A stretch of 64,000 nucleotides of DNA from Paenibacillus harenae (GTDB taxonomy: Bacteria > Bacillota > Bacilli > Paenibacillales > Paenibacillaceae), in NCBI RefSeq assembly GCF_030812415.1, contig NZ_JAUSST010000001.1, forward strand, positions 1,085,970 through 1,149,969. The letters run 5' to 3'. Each line of letters opens with the position of its first letter. The stretch's first letter is position 1. The position numbers and the translations under genes were made by a program. Shown here piece by piece: positions 28,344 through 37,156 of this stretch. A model generated the notes under the pieces. That model made no database searches. It saw only the letters and a list, made by a program, of their open reading frames with translations, and had not been told where the DNA came from.

Positions 28344-28455
28344 ATGATTTTTGGTGCATTTTTAATTGTATTATCTGGAAGTTTATACAGCTAAAATGAA
28401 AAATGACACCGCTTACACTAATCTAGGGAGGTGCAAAAAAAACTACATTGGAGCT
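28344..28455 (+). promoter_or_regulatory. Upstream control block of the GH5 gene, shared with an AraC gene
   Basis: ATGATTTTT, then GCATTTTTAATTGTAT, then TAAAATG and CGCTTACA occur in the same order and nearly the same spacing (74 bases) as at 57056-57128 (73 bases). Similarity runs on through AGGTG...AACTACATTGGA. A cre-like site lies inside. It probably holds the promoter and a regulator site. Confidence 0.6.
28404..28417 (+). promoter_or_regulatory. cre site (CcpA operator)
   Basis: TGACACCGCTTACA fits the consensus TGWNANCGNTNWCA at every fixed position. It lies 113 bases before the GH5 start and suggests catabolite repression of the tandem GH5 genes. Confidence 0.65.
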
Positions 28456-28530
28456 CAGTCACAAGTTTCGCTGTATTCGGTTTCTCGAAAGAAAGCAAGC
28501 TTGTATTTCTTTAAAGCAAGGGAGGAAATT

Positions 28531-30216
28531 ATGCGTAAAACAAAAGCTTTCCTGTCGTTGATGTTGACTATTACTTTGTTGTTTACTGCGTCTTCGTTTT
28601 CGTTTCCGGCCTCGACCTCTGCCTCAACTCCTATGCAGACGTATGTGAGCGCGATGCAGCCCGGATGGAATCTGGGGAACACGTTAGAGGCGATCGGAAC
28701 CGATTTCGAGACTTCCTGGGGCAACCCGCCCGTAACCCAAGAATTCATTCAGGAAATTAAAGCGCAAGGCTTCAAGAGCATTCGTATTCCTGTTTCGTGG
28801 AATCAGCGGATGAGTGCCGGCCCTGACTATACGATTGATCCGGCGTTCCTGAATCGCGTTGAAGAAGTGGTCAACATGGCGCTCGCAGAGGGTCTGTACG
28901 TTATGCTCAATATTCACGATGTATGGCAGTGGATGAGGCCGTCGATGGCAACGCAGCATGACGCGGTGATGGCACAATTCGAAGCCGCATGGACGCAAAT
29001 CGCCGACCGCTTCAAGAATCATTCCAACTTGCTGATGTTCGAAAGCGCCAACGAACCGGATTATCTGAACGTTGATGAGGCGACGCAGCACGCGTTTCTT
29101 GATGAAGTCAACACGACCTTCTTCAACATTGTAAGAGCGTCCGGCGGCAATAATGCGGTTCGTCCTCTTGTGCTTCCGTCTCTGATGACGAACGCCGGCC
29201 AAGCATATCTGGATTCGCTCGCAACCGCGATAGAAAATTTGAACGACCCGAATATAATCGCTACCGTTCATTATTACGGCTTGTGGCATTTCTCTGTAAA
29301 CATCGCAGGCTACACAACGTTTAATGCCGATGCGAAAAACGATATCGATACAATGGTTAACAATGTCTATAATACGTTCGTATCGAAGGGTATTCCCGTT
29401 GTCATAGGCGAATATGGAATACTCGGTCACGATAAGAACAGGGAAACCGTCGAGCGCGGAGAGATGCTCAAGTATTTCGAATACTTCCTCCACGCTACGC
29501 AGTCGAAGGGCATTGCGACGATGTGGTGGGATAACGGCTCGTACTTTAATCGTACAACCTATGAGTGGAGAGACCAGGAGCTTTATAACATCACCATGCA
29601 CAGCTTGACAGGTCGCACTTCGACGACGTCTTTCGATCAGATCTTCATCAAGAGCGGCGTGCCGGTCAGCGACCAATCACTCACCTTGAACCTGAACGGC
29701 AACAGCTTTGTCTCGCTTAAAAATGGCGATCAAACGCTGGTATCCGGCACAGACTATACCGTTGACGGGAACGTGTTAACCCTCAAAGCAAGCTATCTTT
29801 CTGGTTTCGCTGCAAGCGGGTTCGGCCAAAAAGCGGTATTGTCGGCTCATTTCAGCTCAGGCCCTGATTGGAAAATCCTTGTCCGCTATTATAATACGCC
29901 GGTAGTATCAAAAGCATCAGGTACATCCAGCGGCGGCTTAGCGATTCCGACTGCTTTCAACGGGGATGTGCTTGCCACGATGGAAGCGGTGTACACGAAC
30001 GGCACGAACGCCGGCCCGCATAACTGGACCTCGTATAAGGAGTATGCCTACGCATTTTTGCCAGACTATGCGAACAACACGGTTATGATAACACCGAACT
30101 TCTTCTCCGAAACAACAGGCGGAACAATCAACCTGACGTTTCATTTCTGGAGCGGCGCCATCGTCAAATATCAGCTTACGACTAAAGGTAACCGAATCAC
30201 AGGCACACCGAAGTAA
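28531..30216 (+). CDS. Secreted GH5 endoglucanase with CBM_X2 and CBM46
   Basis: A 561-residue secreted beta-glucanase. Signal peptide about 1-33; GH5 domain about 36-365 (QPGWNLGNTLE, acid/base Glu175 in ESANEP, nucleophile Glu294 in VIGEYG); CBM_X2-like Ig module about 370-455; CBM46 about 465-555 (IPTAFNGDVLATMEAVYTNG, HFWSGAIVKYQ). This order is that of GH5 subfamily-4 enzymes acting on xyloglucan and beta-glucans. The start ATG 28531 follows GGGAGGAAATT; longer frames upstream are non-coding. Odd: the usual NIHHD reads NIHDV (129-130), unlike the two paralogues here. First of a tandem pair. Confidence 0.92.
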   Translation: MRKTKAFLSLMLTITLLFTASSFSFPASTSASTPMQTYVSAMQPGWNLGNTLEAIGTDFETSWGNPPVTQEFIQEIKAQGFKSIRIPVSWNQRMSAGPDYTIDPAFLNRVEEVVNMALAEGLYVMLNIHDVWQWMRPSMATQHDAVMAQFEAAWTQIADRFKNHSNLLMFESANEPDYLNVDEATQHAFLDEVNTTFFNIVRASGGNNAVRPLVLPSLMTNAGQAYLDSLATAIENLNDPNIIATVHYYGLWHFSVNIAGYTTFNADAKNDIDTMVNNVYNTFVSKGIPVVIGEYGILGHDKNRETVERGEMLKYFEYFLHATQSKGIATMWWDNGSYFNRTTYEWRDQELYNITMHSLTGRTSTTSFDQIFIKSGVPVSDQSLTLNLNGNSFVSLKNGDQTLVSGTDYTVDGNVLTLKASYLSGFAASGFGQKAVLSAHFSSGPDWKILVRYYNTPVVSKASGTSSGGLAIPTAFNGDVLATMEAVYTNGTNAGPHNWTSYKEYAYAFLPDYANNTVMITPNFFSETTGGTINLTFHFWSGAIVKYQLTTKGNRITGTPK

Positions 30217-30278
30217 TGCCCTGCAAGCAACACATGAACAAAAAGAGCCGCAAATTATGAAACCAAAGGAGAATTTCC

Positions 30279-32003
30279 ATGAAAGCAAAGAAAACGGTTC
30301 TATCCGCCCTTTTGGTCGTTATCTTGCTGATGACGATGTTTTCATCCGTCGGCACGGCCGCTGCTTCCCCGAAAGAATCAAAAATGCAGTCTTATGTCAG
30401 CGCAATGCAGCCTGGTTGGAACCTGGGCAATACATTTGATTCATTTAATACGGACGCTCCAAATAATGGTGACGAGACGTCTTGGGGCAACCCGATCGTT
30501 ACCAAAGAATTCATTAAGGAAATTAAGAAGCAGGGCTTCAAAAGCATCCGCATTCCGATTACATGGAGCGGGCGGATGGGCGACGCACCGGATTATACCA
30601 TCAATCCTGACTGGATGGACCGGGTACAGGAAGTTGTAGACTGGTCGCTGCAAGAGGGACTGTATGTCATGATCAACATTCACCACGACTCCTGGATGTG
30701 GATCAACAAGGCGCCGGAGAATCATGATGCCGTATTGGCCCAATATAATGCGATTTGGACGCAAGTCGCCGACCGCTTCAAGAATCATTCCGACAAACTG
30801 ATGTTCGAAAGCATCAACGAACCGCTATTTGATAACGTTGATGTAGCGACGCAACATACGTTTCTTGATGAGTTCAACAAATCCTTCGTCCATATTGTAA
30901 GAGCGTCGGGAGGCGAAAATGACGTTCGTCCGCTCGTGCTGCCGACGTTATTTACGAATAACTCGCAAGAGCATGTGGATTCGCTTGCAAGCACGATTGC
31001 CGATCTGAACGATCCGAATTTGATCGCTACCATTCACTTTTATGGCTTTTGGCCGTTCAGTGTAAACATTGCGGGCTTCCCGAAGCTTGAAGAATTAACG
31101 ATTAACGATATCGATACAATGGCTAACAATGTGTATAATACGTTCGTATCGAAAGGAATTCCCGTTGTCATTGGCGAATTTGGACTCCTCGGCTGGGATG
31201 CTACCCCTTTCAAAACGCCGATCAGCGAAGGTGTGCCCCAGCACGGCGAGATGCTGAAGTTTTTAGAGTATTTCACTTACAAATCCATAGAGAACAAGCT
31301 GACCCTTATGCTGTGGGACAACGGCGGGCGGTTTGACCGCAGAACGCTTGAATGGAACGATCCGGAGCTTTACAATCTGCTCATGGCAAGCTTGAAGAGC
31401 CGCTCTTCCACGGCCGAATCGGATCTGATCTTCGTCAGGAAGGGCTCGCCAAACCAGGACGCCGTAATGCCCTTGAACTTGAATGGCAATGTTCTGACCG
31501 GCATCAAACTCGGAAACGTCGAATTGATTGAAGGAACGGACTATGCGTTGAACGGCGAAGAACTGACACTCAAAGCAAGTTATCTCGCCAAGCTGACCGA
31601 ATCGGCCGAACTCGGCGAGGCAGCCGTATTGAAAGCGGAGTTCAATAAGGGAGCCGATTGGACCTTCTATGTCATGTACAACGACACGCCGGTACTGCAG
31701 GACGCGGAAGGCACCACAGCAAATTTTGTGATTCCGACCGCCTTCAACGGCGACCGACTTGCTACGATGGAGGCCGTGTACGCTGAAGGAGGCAACGCCG
31801 GTCCGCATAACTGGACTTCATTCAAGGAGTTCGCACGGACATTCAAGCCTTCTTATGCTTCGAATGAAATTACGCTAACGCAAAGCTTCTTCAATGAAGT
31901 AAATGACGGAACGGTAATTCTGAAGTTCCACTTCTGGAGCGGCGCCGTCATCGAATACACGATTATGAAGAACGGTACGACCATCACGGGCACAGCTTCG
32001 TAA
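30279..32003 (+). CDS. Secreted GH5 endoglucanase with CBM_X2 and CBM46 (tandem paralogue)
   Basis: A 574-residue paralogue of the preceding gene. Signal peptide about 1-29; GH5 about 32-380 with NIHHDSW, acid/base Glu181 (ESINEP) and nucleophile Glu300 (VIGEFG); CBM_X2 about 385-470; CBM46 about 480-570 (IPTAFNGDRLATMEAVYAEGG). All expected catalytic residues are present. AAAGGAG precedes ATG 30279, 62 bases after the previous stop, so the two are probably co-transcribed. Long identical stretches, for example VYNTFVSKGIPVVIGE, point to a fairly recent duplication. Confidence 0.94.
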   Translation: MKAKKTVLSALLVVILLMTMFSSVGTAAASPKESKMQSYVSAMQPGWNLGNTFDSFNTDAPNNGDETSWGNPIVTKEFIKEIKKQGFKSIRIPITWSGRMGDAPDYTINPDWMDRVQEVVDWSLQEGLYVMINIHHDSWMWINKAPENHDAVLAQYNAIWTQVADRFKNHSDKLMFESINEPLFDNVDVATQHTFLDEFNKSFVHIVRASGGENDVRPLVLPTLFTNNSQEHVDSLASTIADLNDPNLIATIHFYGFWPFSVNIAGFPKLEELTINDIDTMANNVYNTFVSKGIPVVIGEFGLLGWDATPFKTPISEGVPQHGEMLKFLEYFTYKSIENKLTLMLWDNGGRFDRRTLEWNDPELYNLLMASLKSRSSTAESDLIFVRKGSPNQDAVMPLNLNGNVLTGIKLGNVELIEGTDYALNGEELTLKASYLAKLTESAELGEAAVLKAEFNKGADWTFYVMYNDTPVLQDAEGTTANFVIPTAFNGDRLATMEAVYAEGGNAGPHNWTSFKEFARTFKPSYASNEITLTQSFFNEVNDGTVILKFHFWSGAVIEYTIMKNGTTITGTAS

Positions 32004-32024
32004 AGCAAAAATCAACCGTTTCGG

Positions 32025-32069
32025 AAAAAAAGGAGTCCTGCCTTACACCTGCGCGTGCGGCAGGACTCC
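32025..32069 (-). terminator. Stem-loop oriented for the minus strand
   Basis: GGAGTCCTGCC (32032-32042) pairs with GGCAGGACTCC (32059-32069). The T run lies on the minus-strand side (plus-strand A run 32025-32031); on the plus side there is no T run. It sits just after the tandem GH5 genes, where it could still stop or stabilise their RNA, but its polarity fits a lost minus-strand gene. Confidence 0.55.
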
Positions 32070-32112
32070 CCTGCTTTCTAAAGCATATCCAACAATGAAA
32101 GGAAAATCGATC

Positions 32113-32575
32113 ATGAATCCAGTAAGGCAAACCATTCTGTTTCAAGGCGATTCCATCACCGATGGCAACCGGAGCCGCAACGAGGATCCGTATCACATTT
32201 TGGGAAACGGCTACGCTTTTATCATTGCCGGCAAGCTCGGCTTCGAATTGGCCGGCAACCGGCCGCATTTCATCAACCGGGGAGTCGGCGGCAACCGTGC
32301 TGTGCGAGCCGTTTATATTGAAAGTCTGGGAGACAGAGGAAAAATGGGAGGAGTGGCGAGAACGGATCGATGACTGCCGCCGTATCATTCGCCAGTTGGC
32401 CGAGGAATACATTGCGGTATTCGTTCCCTTGCAGGAGGCGTTCGACAAAGCCTCGTCCGGCATGGATGCCGCCTATTAGTTATTGGATGGCGTTCACCCT
32501 ACGGCTGTCGGCCATGAACTCATTGCGCGCGAATGGCTGTCCATCGTCCAGGATAGCCCTTTGGCTATTCGGTGA
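32113..32575 (+). pseudogene. SGNH/GDSL esterase, degraded
   Basis: The start MNPVRQTILFQGDSITDGNRSRNED gives the catalytic GDS block and FINRGVGGNRA the glycine block, but then the frame shifts and the middle of the enzyme (the GxND block) is missing. The end continues in another frame as RRIIRQLAEEYIAVFVPLQEAF, meets a TAG stop at 32477-32479, and reads on to DGVHPTAVGHELIAREW with the catalytic Asp/His. A deletion, a frameshift and a stop make it non-functional. Intact relatives are about 200-220 residues. Confidence 0.85.
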
Positions 32576-32705
32576 AATAGGGTCAGCCGTTTTGCCGCAA
32601 AGCCTCAGGGAGGATAGATAATAATATACTAAAGGAAGTTAGGATTTTACATACAATAGTTTGCTAGAATAAAGACGTATCCAAGAAATAGGAGGCCAGT
32701 CATTC

Positions 32706-34202
32706 ATGGTTAAAGCTCAAATCGCCAAGGGTCCTTTCGAACCCACATTTGAATCCCTCAGGAAATTCGAGTGTCCGGATTGGTTCCGTGACGCGAAGCT
32801 AGGAATATGGTCGCACTGGGGCGCACAATCAGTGCCAATGTACGGGGACTGGTACGCCCGGAACATGTATTACGAGGGTTCCGAGCAATACCGGTACCAT
32901 ATTCGCCATTACGGACATCCGTCGAAATTCGGCTACAAAGATATTGTTCAGCTGTGGAAAGCGGAAAACTTCGATCCGGAATCACTGATGGACTTATATG
33001 TGGCTGCCGGCGCCAAGTATTTCGTCGCACAGGCGATGCATCACGACAACTTCTTCAACTACGATTCGAAAATCCACCGTTTTAATTCGGTCAACATGGG
33101 ACCGAAAAAAGATATAGTAGCACTATGGAAAGCCGCCGCTTCCAGCCGAGGATTGCCTTTCGGACTGACCGAGCATATGGGAGCGACGTTCAGCTGGTTT
33201 AAATTCAATAAAGGACAGGATAAGGAAGGCCCTTATGCGGGCATCCCTTATGACGGAAACGACCCTGAGTACGAAGATTTGTATTTGCCGAACCGCGAGC
33301 ATTACGAACCGGATAATCTGCTCTCCGAGCCAAAGCCCTGGTATACAGAAAATCCTTGGTGGCATCAGCGCTGGTTCGACGTTATGAAGGAAGTCATCGA
33401 TCTGTACCAGCCAGATCTGCTGTATTCCGACGGCGGGCTGCCGTTCGCCAGCGCATGGGATAAAACGAACGCCTCCTTGGATGACCCTCTGTTCGCAGCC
33501 GGACTGCAAGCGGTCGCGCATCTGTACAATACCAACGCAGCGGCAAATGGCGGCGTGAATCGCGCGGTTTATAACCAGAAGGACCGCAGACAGGACGTTT
33601 ACCGCATCGGGATCCATGACATTGAGCGCAGCCAGGAGCATGACATCAAGCCTGACCCGTGGCAGACCGATACTTGTGTCGGGGATTGGTTCTACCATGT
33701 AAAAACCGAATACAAAAAACCGGGGCACGTCATCGAAATTCTGGTCGATATCATTGCCAAGAACGGCAACCTGCTCCTCAATATTCCGCAGAAGCCGGAC
33801 GGTACGATTGATGACGAATGCAAGTATATCCTGCAAGAGATGGCTAAATGGATTCGGGTTTGCGAGGAAGGCGTACACGGCACAAGGCCGTTCCGCGTAT
33901 CGGGTGAAGGCCTTTCCCGCGTCGTCATCGACCATTTCACGGAGGACAGGGTAGATTGGAACGCCGGCGACTTCCGTTTCACACAAAAGGGAAATACGCT
34001 GTACGCATTCCAAATGCGATGGCCTGAAGATCATCGCGCCGTCATCCGTACGTTGACTCCGTCAGACCAAGTGAAGTCCGTCCGATTGCTTGGAGCTGGT
34101 GAAGTTCCATTCGAACAGTCGTACGGAGCTCTGATCGTTTCGCTGCCGGACAGACGTCCGACGCCGTACGTCAACTGCCTGGCGATTGAACTAAATTCTT
34201 AA
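32706..34202 (+). CDS. GH29 alpha-L-fucosidase
   Basis: A 498-residue retaining alpha-L-fucosidase without signal peptide, so probably cytoplasmic. Family motifs: WFRDAKLGIWSHWGAQSVP near the N terminus, KYFVAQAMHHDNFFNYDSK, and the nucleophile aspartate in DLLYSDGGLPF; NGNLLLNIPQKPDGTI lies near the end of the barrel. AGGAGG precedes ATG 32706. In this locus it would remove terminal fucose from imported oligosaccharides. It stands alone between an esterase pseudogene and a terminator. Substrate linkage cannot be read from sequence. Confidence 0.93.
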   Translation: MVKAQIAKGPFEPTFESLRKFECPDWFRDAKLGIWSHWGAQSVPMYGDWYARNMYYEGSEQYRYHIRHYGHPSKFGYKDIVQLWKAENFDPESLMDLYVAAGAKYFVAQAMHHDNFFNYDSKIHRFNSVNMGPKKDIVALWKAAASSRGLPFGLTEHMGATFSWFKFNKGQDKEGPYAGIPYDGNDPEYEDLYLPNREHYEPDNLLSEPKPWYTENPWWHQRWFDVMKEVIDLYQPDLLYSDGGLPFASAWDKTNASLDDPLFAAGLQAVAHLYNTNAAANGGVNRAVYNQKDRRQDVYRIGIHDIERSQEHDIKPDPWQTDTCVGDWFYHVKTEYKKPGHVIEILVDIIAKNGNLLLNIPQKPDGTIDDECKYILQEMAKWIRVCEEGVHGTRPFRVSGEGLSRVVIDHFTEDRVDWNAGDFRFTQKGNTLYAFQMRWPEDHRAVIRTLTPSDQVKSVRLLGAGEVPFEQSYGALIVSLPDRRPTPYVNCLAIELNS

Positions 34203-34217
34203 TCCTTAGCCTAAAAG

Positions 34218-34254
34218 AAAAGCCGGCTGACGTTATCCGCGCAGCCGGCTTTGT
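34218..34254 (+). terminator. Terminator after the GH29 gene
   Basis: AAAGCCGGCTG pairs with CAGCCGGCTTT, followed by GTTGTT. It begins about 15 bases after the stop codon. Confidence 0.8.
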
Positions 34255-34271
34255 TGTTCAATTGGGCATAG

Positions 34272-34495
34272 CTATTCGTTAACATGGTAACTGGGAGAAA
34301 CATATACGGCAACCGCCATTTCCGAATACAGCTTGTACTCATCGTTGCCGCTCGATGTGATTTGCGCTCCAATCTTCATCGGATGCAGACTTGAGCGGGC
34401 CGCCTTTAATTTCTCGCGGAACGAAGCGTCGGCTTTAACAGCTCCGACGCTTCGAACAGTTCGTTAGAAGCCCCCATATTGATGAGGTATCCATC
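34272..34495 (-). pseudogene. Remnant of a GH95-like alpha-L-fucosidase C-terminal region
   Basis: On the minus strand a frame reads DGYLINMGASNELFEASELLK, and after a one-base shift continues ADASFREKLKAARSSLHPMKIGAQITSSG, ending at TAG 34272-34274. One missing A in the AAA run at the shift would restore the frame. The block ELFEASELL...FREKLKAARSSLHPMKIG resembles the end of the catalytic region of GH95 enzymes; this match is from memory and needs a search. A perfect 11-bp inverted repeat (34422-34432 and 34444-34454) overlaps the shift. Nothing else is seen in 34255-34554. Confidence 0.5.
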
Positions 34496-34554
34496 GTTGC
34501 CGATTTACTAACGGCAAAACGCTCGCCGTTAACGACGAAAAAAATTTTATAGGG

Positions 34555-37005
34555 TTAGGTAAATATTTCGATTTGTTTAACTACGGCATTTGCCGCCGGG
34601 AATACCACCTTTAAGTAACGCAGGCCTTCGCTCGGCAGCTCCGCGATAAGAATTTTGTTTTTTTCCTCATGCTTGCTGGCTTCCAGCGAGAAGAAAGCTT
34701 TGCCATCCAACGAATAAAATATGTTTTGAAGAGAGAGAGCAGTAGCTCCTGCAAATGTAATTACTGCTTGTTCCGCCTTCTTGCATCCTTCCAGATCTAC
34801 CATAATCCACTGCCCTTCCACTTCGTTGGAAGGCTTCCAATACGTATCCTCCAGGCCGTCTGTTACATTCATCGCAGGATGCCCCGCTTCGTAGCTGCTG
34901 CAAAATACAGGTCTGCTTCTTGCGATATTATAGCTTGATCCGTGCGCCGGCGCCTTCATCACTGAAGGAGGGGGCGGCTGAAGGCGGAGGGACTGACCGC
35001 TCCATATCGTATCGCCAACGGCTTCGATGCTGATTTCCGCAGGCAGCACCCCTTCGGCCCTTGCCCTAACCTTGATTGTCCCCGAGTAATAGGACCTCAA
35101 TTCAATGGCTCCCATACCGTCAAGGAAGCTATTGCTTTCCGGTGAAAAACGTATCGACTTCCCTGTAGGTAATAATCCGCCCCCGTAGATAATCTCAAGC
35201 TCGACGTGCAGCGGATTGCTGATTCGCTTGCCCTCGCGATCAATGACTTCAACGATAAGATGCGTATCGTCGGTACCGTCGGTGGCAATCACATGCTTAT
35301 CGGCCGTCAGCCTAAGCGAGTATGCTATCCCTTCAGAGGTAGGCTGCGGCGGCGCAATGCCAAGCAGCTCGTTGCGATACCAATACCAGGCATTTAAGGG
35401 CAAACGATAATAATCAATCATCCCCATATAACCCATGTTAGATGCGATGCTGCCATGATGAAAGCCGCACCATAACGCCTTGCCGGATCTCCAACGCGGG
35501 TTGCTCTCCACTCCGTCCGTATAGCCCGGCGCATATTCTCCCGGCCTCACCGCTATGACACTGCCGTACTCCGACACGAAGCTAGGAAAGCCTGGATCCA
35601 TATATAATGCGGCCCCGTCTCCGTTATAGCCTGCGATGTCTCCGAGCACATCGAACCCTTGCCGCTGTGCGCCGCCAACAGAGGCAGGGCGCGACGCATC
35701 AAGGCGATGCGACTCCTCCACGAGCTTGACGACAAGCGCGCGCGCATCATCCATAACCTCGGCATCGCTGAAGAACGGTTCATTGCTCATGCTCCATGTA
35801 ATGATACTTGGATGATTGCGATTCGTTCGAATCATCTCTTGCAGCGCCATCATACAGCTGGCTTCGAACTCTTCTTTATCTTCCTCGCGAACCGGATAAG
35901 CGCTGCTTGCCCAATAGCCTTCCGTATTGGCGCCTCCAATCCCCCAGAAGCATAGCTCCGACCAGAACAATAATCCTTGCTTGTCGCACTCTGCGGAGAA
36001 GTGTGTATGATGCGGGTAGTGAGAGCCTCTTATAAAATTCATGCCGCAGTCCTTGATCAGCTTAACATCGCGCGCAATCCCGGCTCTCGTCACAGCATCG
36101 CCCCACCCGGCATGATCCTGATGCACATTCACGCCTATGATGTCATAATGCTCCCCGTTCAAGAAGAAACCTTCCTTGGCATCAAAGGCAATAGAGCGCA
36201 CCCCGAAATTGGTTTCATATTCGTCTTGCAGCACATCACCCACATACACATAGCTCTTTAATTGGTATAGGCTAGGCGAATCCGGATGCCATAACATTGG
36301 CTCAACCAGCAGCTGTTGCTGACTAAATTCAAAGCTTTGTCCCGGTGCAATGGACTGCTGGCTTCTCATCTCACAAATGTCCGTGCCTTGGTATTCCACG
36401 ACAGATACAAGTAAGCAGTCCGCCGTTTTCACTTCTTCGTTCACGACTTCGGTTTTGACCTTCAAAGCAGCGCTTTCAGCGGAAACCTCGGAAGCTGTAA
36501 CGAACGTGCCATACCAAGCGACGTGCACGGGCTCCGTAACGATAAGACTTACGTCACGGTAAATTCCTCCGTTAAACACATGCTCTCCCGCTCGCGGAGC
36601 AAGGCGCGGATTCCATAGATTATTCAACCGCACAAAGAGCAAATTATCTCCCTCATGTACGAGCTCCGAAATATCGATATGAAATGCCGTATATCCACCC
36701 TTATGATTGCCGGCCCATTGTCCGTTGACATAAATGTCGGCATCCTGGAACGCCCCTTGAAAATCAAGCGATATGCTCTTGCCAAGCCACTCCGGCTGAA
36801 TGGCAAAATGCTTGCGATAGCATCCGTAGCCAACATAAAATTCATTCTCCATGAAATAAGGAATGCCGAACGAATGCGGAATTCCGATATTATACCAGCT
36901 CGAATCATCGAATAAAACTTCTTTGCCTTCGGCAATATCCCCATACATGAAGGTCCAATCGTTGTTGATTAACGCCTGATGCCTTTTGATTACGCCTGTT
37001 GACAT
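34555..37005 (-). CDS. GH2 glycosidase with C-terminal F5/8-type (CBM32-like) domain
   Basis: An 816-residue GH2 enzyme without signal peptide. A sugar-binding sandwich domain (about 15-165: GCYRKHFAI, DADIYVNGQWAGNHKGGYTAF, GGIYRDVSL), an Ig-like domain (to about 275), then the barrel (FFLNGEHYDIIGVNVHQDH, NFIRGSHYPHH) with acid/base Glu in ITWSMSNEPFF and nucleophile Glu in FVSEYGS. The last 130 residues look like a discoidin/CBM32 fold (ARSRPVFCSSYEAGHPAMNVTDG, EGQWIMVDLEG). Activity is probably beta-galactosidase or a related exo-glycosidase. Divergent from an AraC gene, the likely regulator. Confidence 0.9.
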   Translation of the reverse strand: MSTGVIKRHQALINNDWTFMYGDIAEGKEVLFDDSSWYNIGIPHSFGIPYFMENEFYVGYGCYRKHFAIQPEWLGKSISLDFQGAFQDADIYVNGQWAGNHKGGYTAFHIDISELVHEGDNLLFVRLNNLWNPRLAPRAGEHVFNGGIYRDVSLIVTEPVHVAWYGTFVTASEVSAESAALKVKTEVVNEEVKTADCLLVSVVEYQGTDICEMRSQQSIAPGQSFEFSQQQLLVEPMLWHPDSPSLYQLKSYVYVGDVLQDEYETNFGVRSIAFDAKEGFFLNGEHYDIIGVNVHQDHAGWGDAVTRAGIARDVKLIKDCGMNFIRGSHYPHHTHFSAECDKQGLLFWSELCFWGIGGANTEGYWASSAYPVREEDKEEFEASCMMALQEMIRTNRNHPSIITWSMSNEPFFSDAEVMDDARALVVKLVEESHRLDASRPASVGGAQRQGFDVLGDIAGYNGDGAALYMDPGFPSFVSEYGSVIAVRPGEYAPGYTDGVESNPRWRSGKALWCGFHHGSIASNMGYMGMIDYYRLPLNAWYWYRNELLGIAPPQPTSEGIAYSLRLTADKHVIATDGTDDTHLIVEVIDREGKRISNPLHVELEIIYGGGLLPTGKSIRFSPESNSFLDGMGAIELRSYYSGTIKVRARAEGVLPAEISIEAVGDTIWSGQSLRLQPPPPSVMKAPAHGSSYNIARSRPVFCSSYEAGHPAMNVTDGLEDTYWKPSNEVEGQWIMVDLEGCKKAEQAVITFAGATALSLQNIFYSLDGKAFFSLEASKHEEKNKILIAELPSEGLRYLKVVFPAANAVVKQIEIFT

Positions 37006-37156
37006 ATTTCCGTTACATTCCTTTCAATAATGAAATATATATACGATTTTATGTCCAAAGTATAATCTGAATATGAATAAGATTATATAATACTATTTTC
37101 ATATTATTAAAACTATATTACGATATTCATAATCAACCTTACCGGAGGCGGTCTCC
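37006..37156. promoter_or_regulatory. Divergent control region between the GH2 and AraC genes
   Basis: Very AT-rich. Contains the inverted pair AATATGAA (37070-37077) and TTCATATT (37098-37105) around TTATATAATAC, and a further GATATTCATAATC near 37120. These are candidate binding half-sites for the adjacent AraC regulator. Confidence 0.45.

Noticed and set aside
34422..34454. Perfect 11-bp inverted repeat as a terminator
   Set aside because: No T run on either strand and it lies within coding relic sequence (ASELLK-ADAS), so chance codon symmetry is a sufficient explanation.
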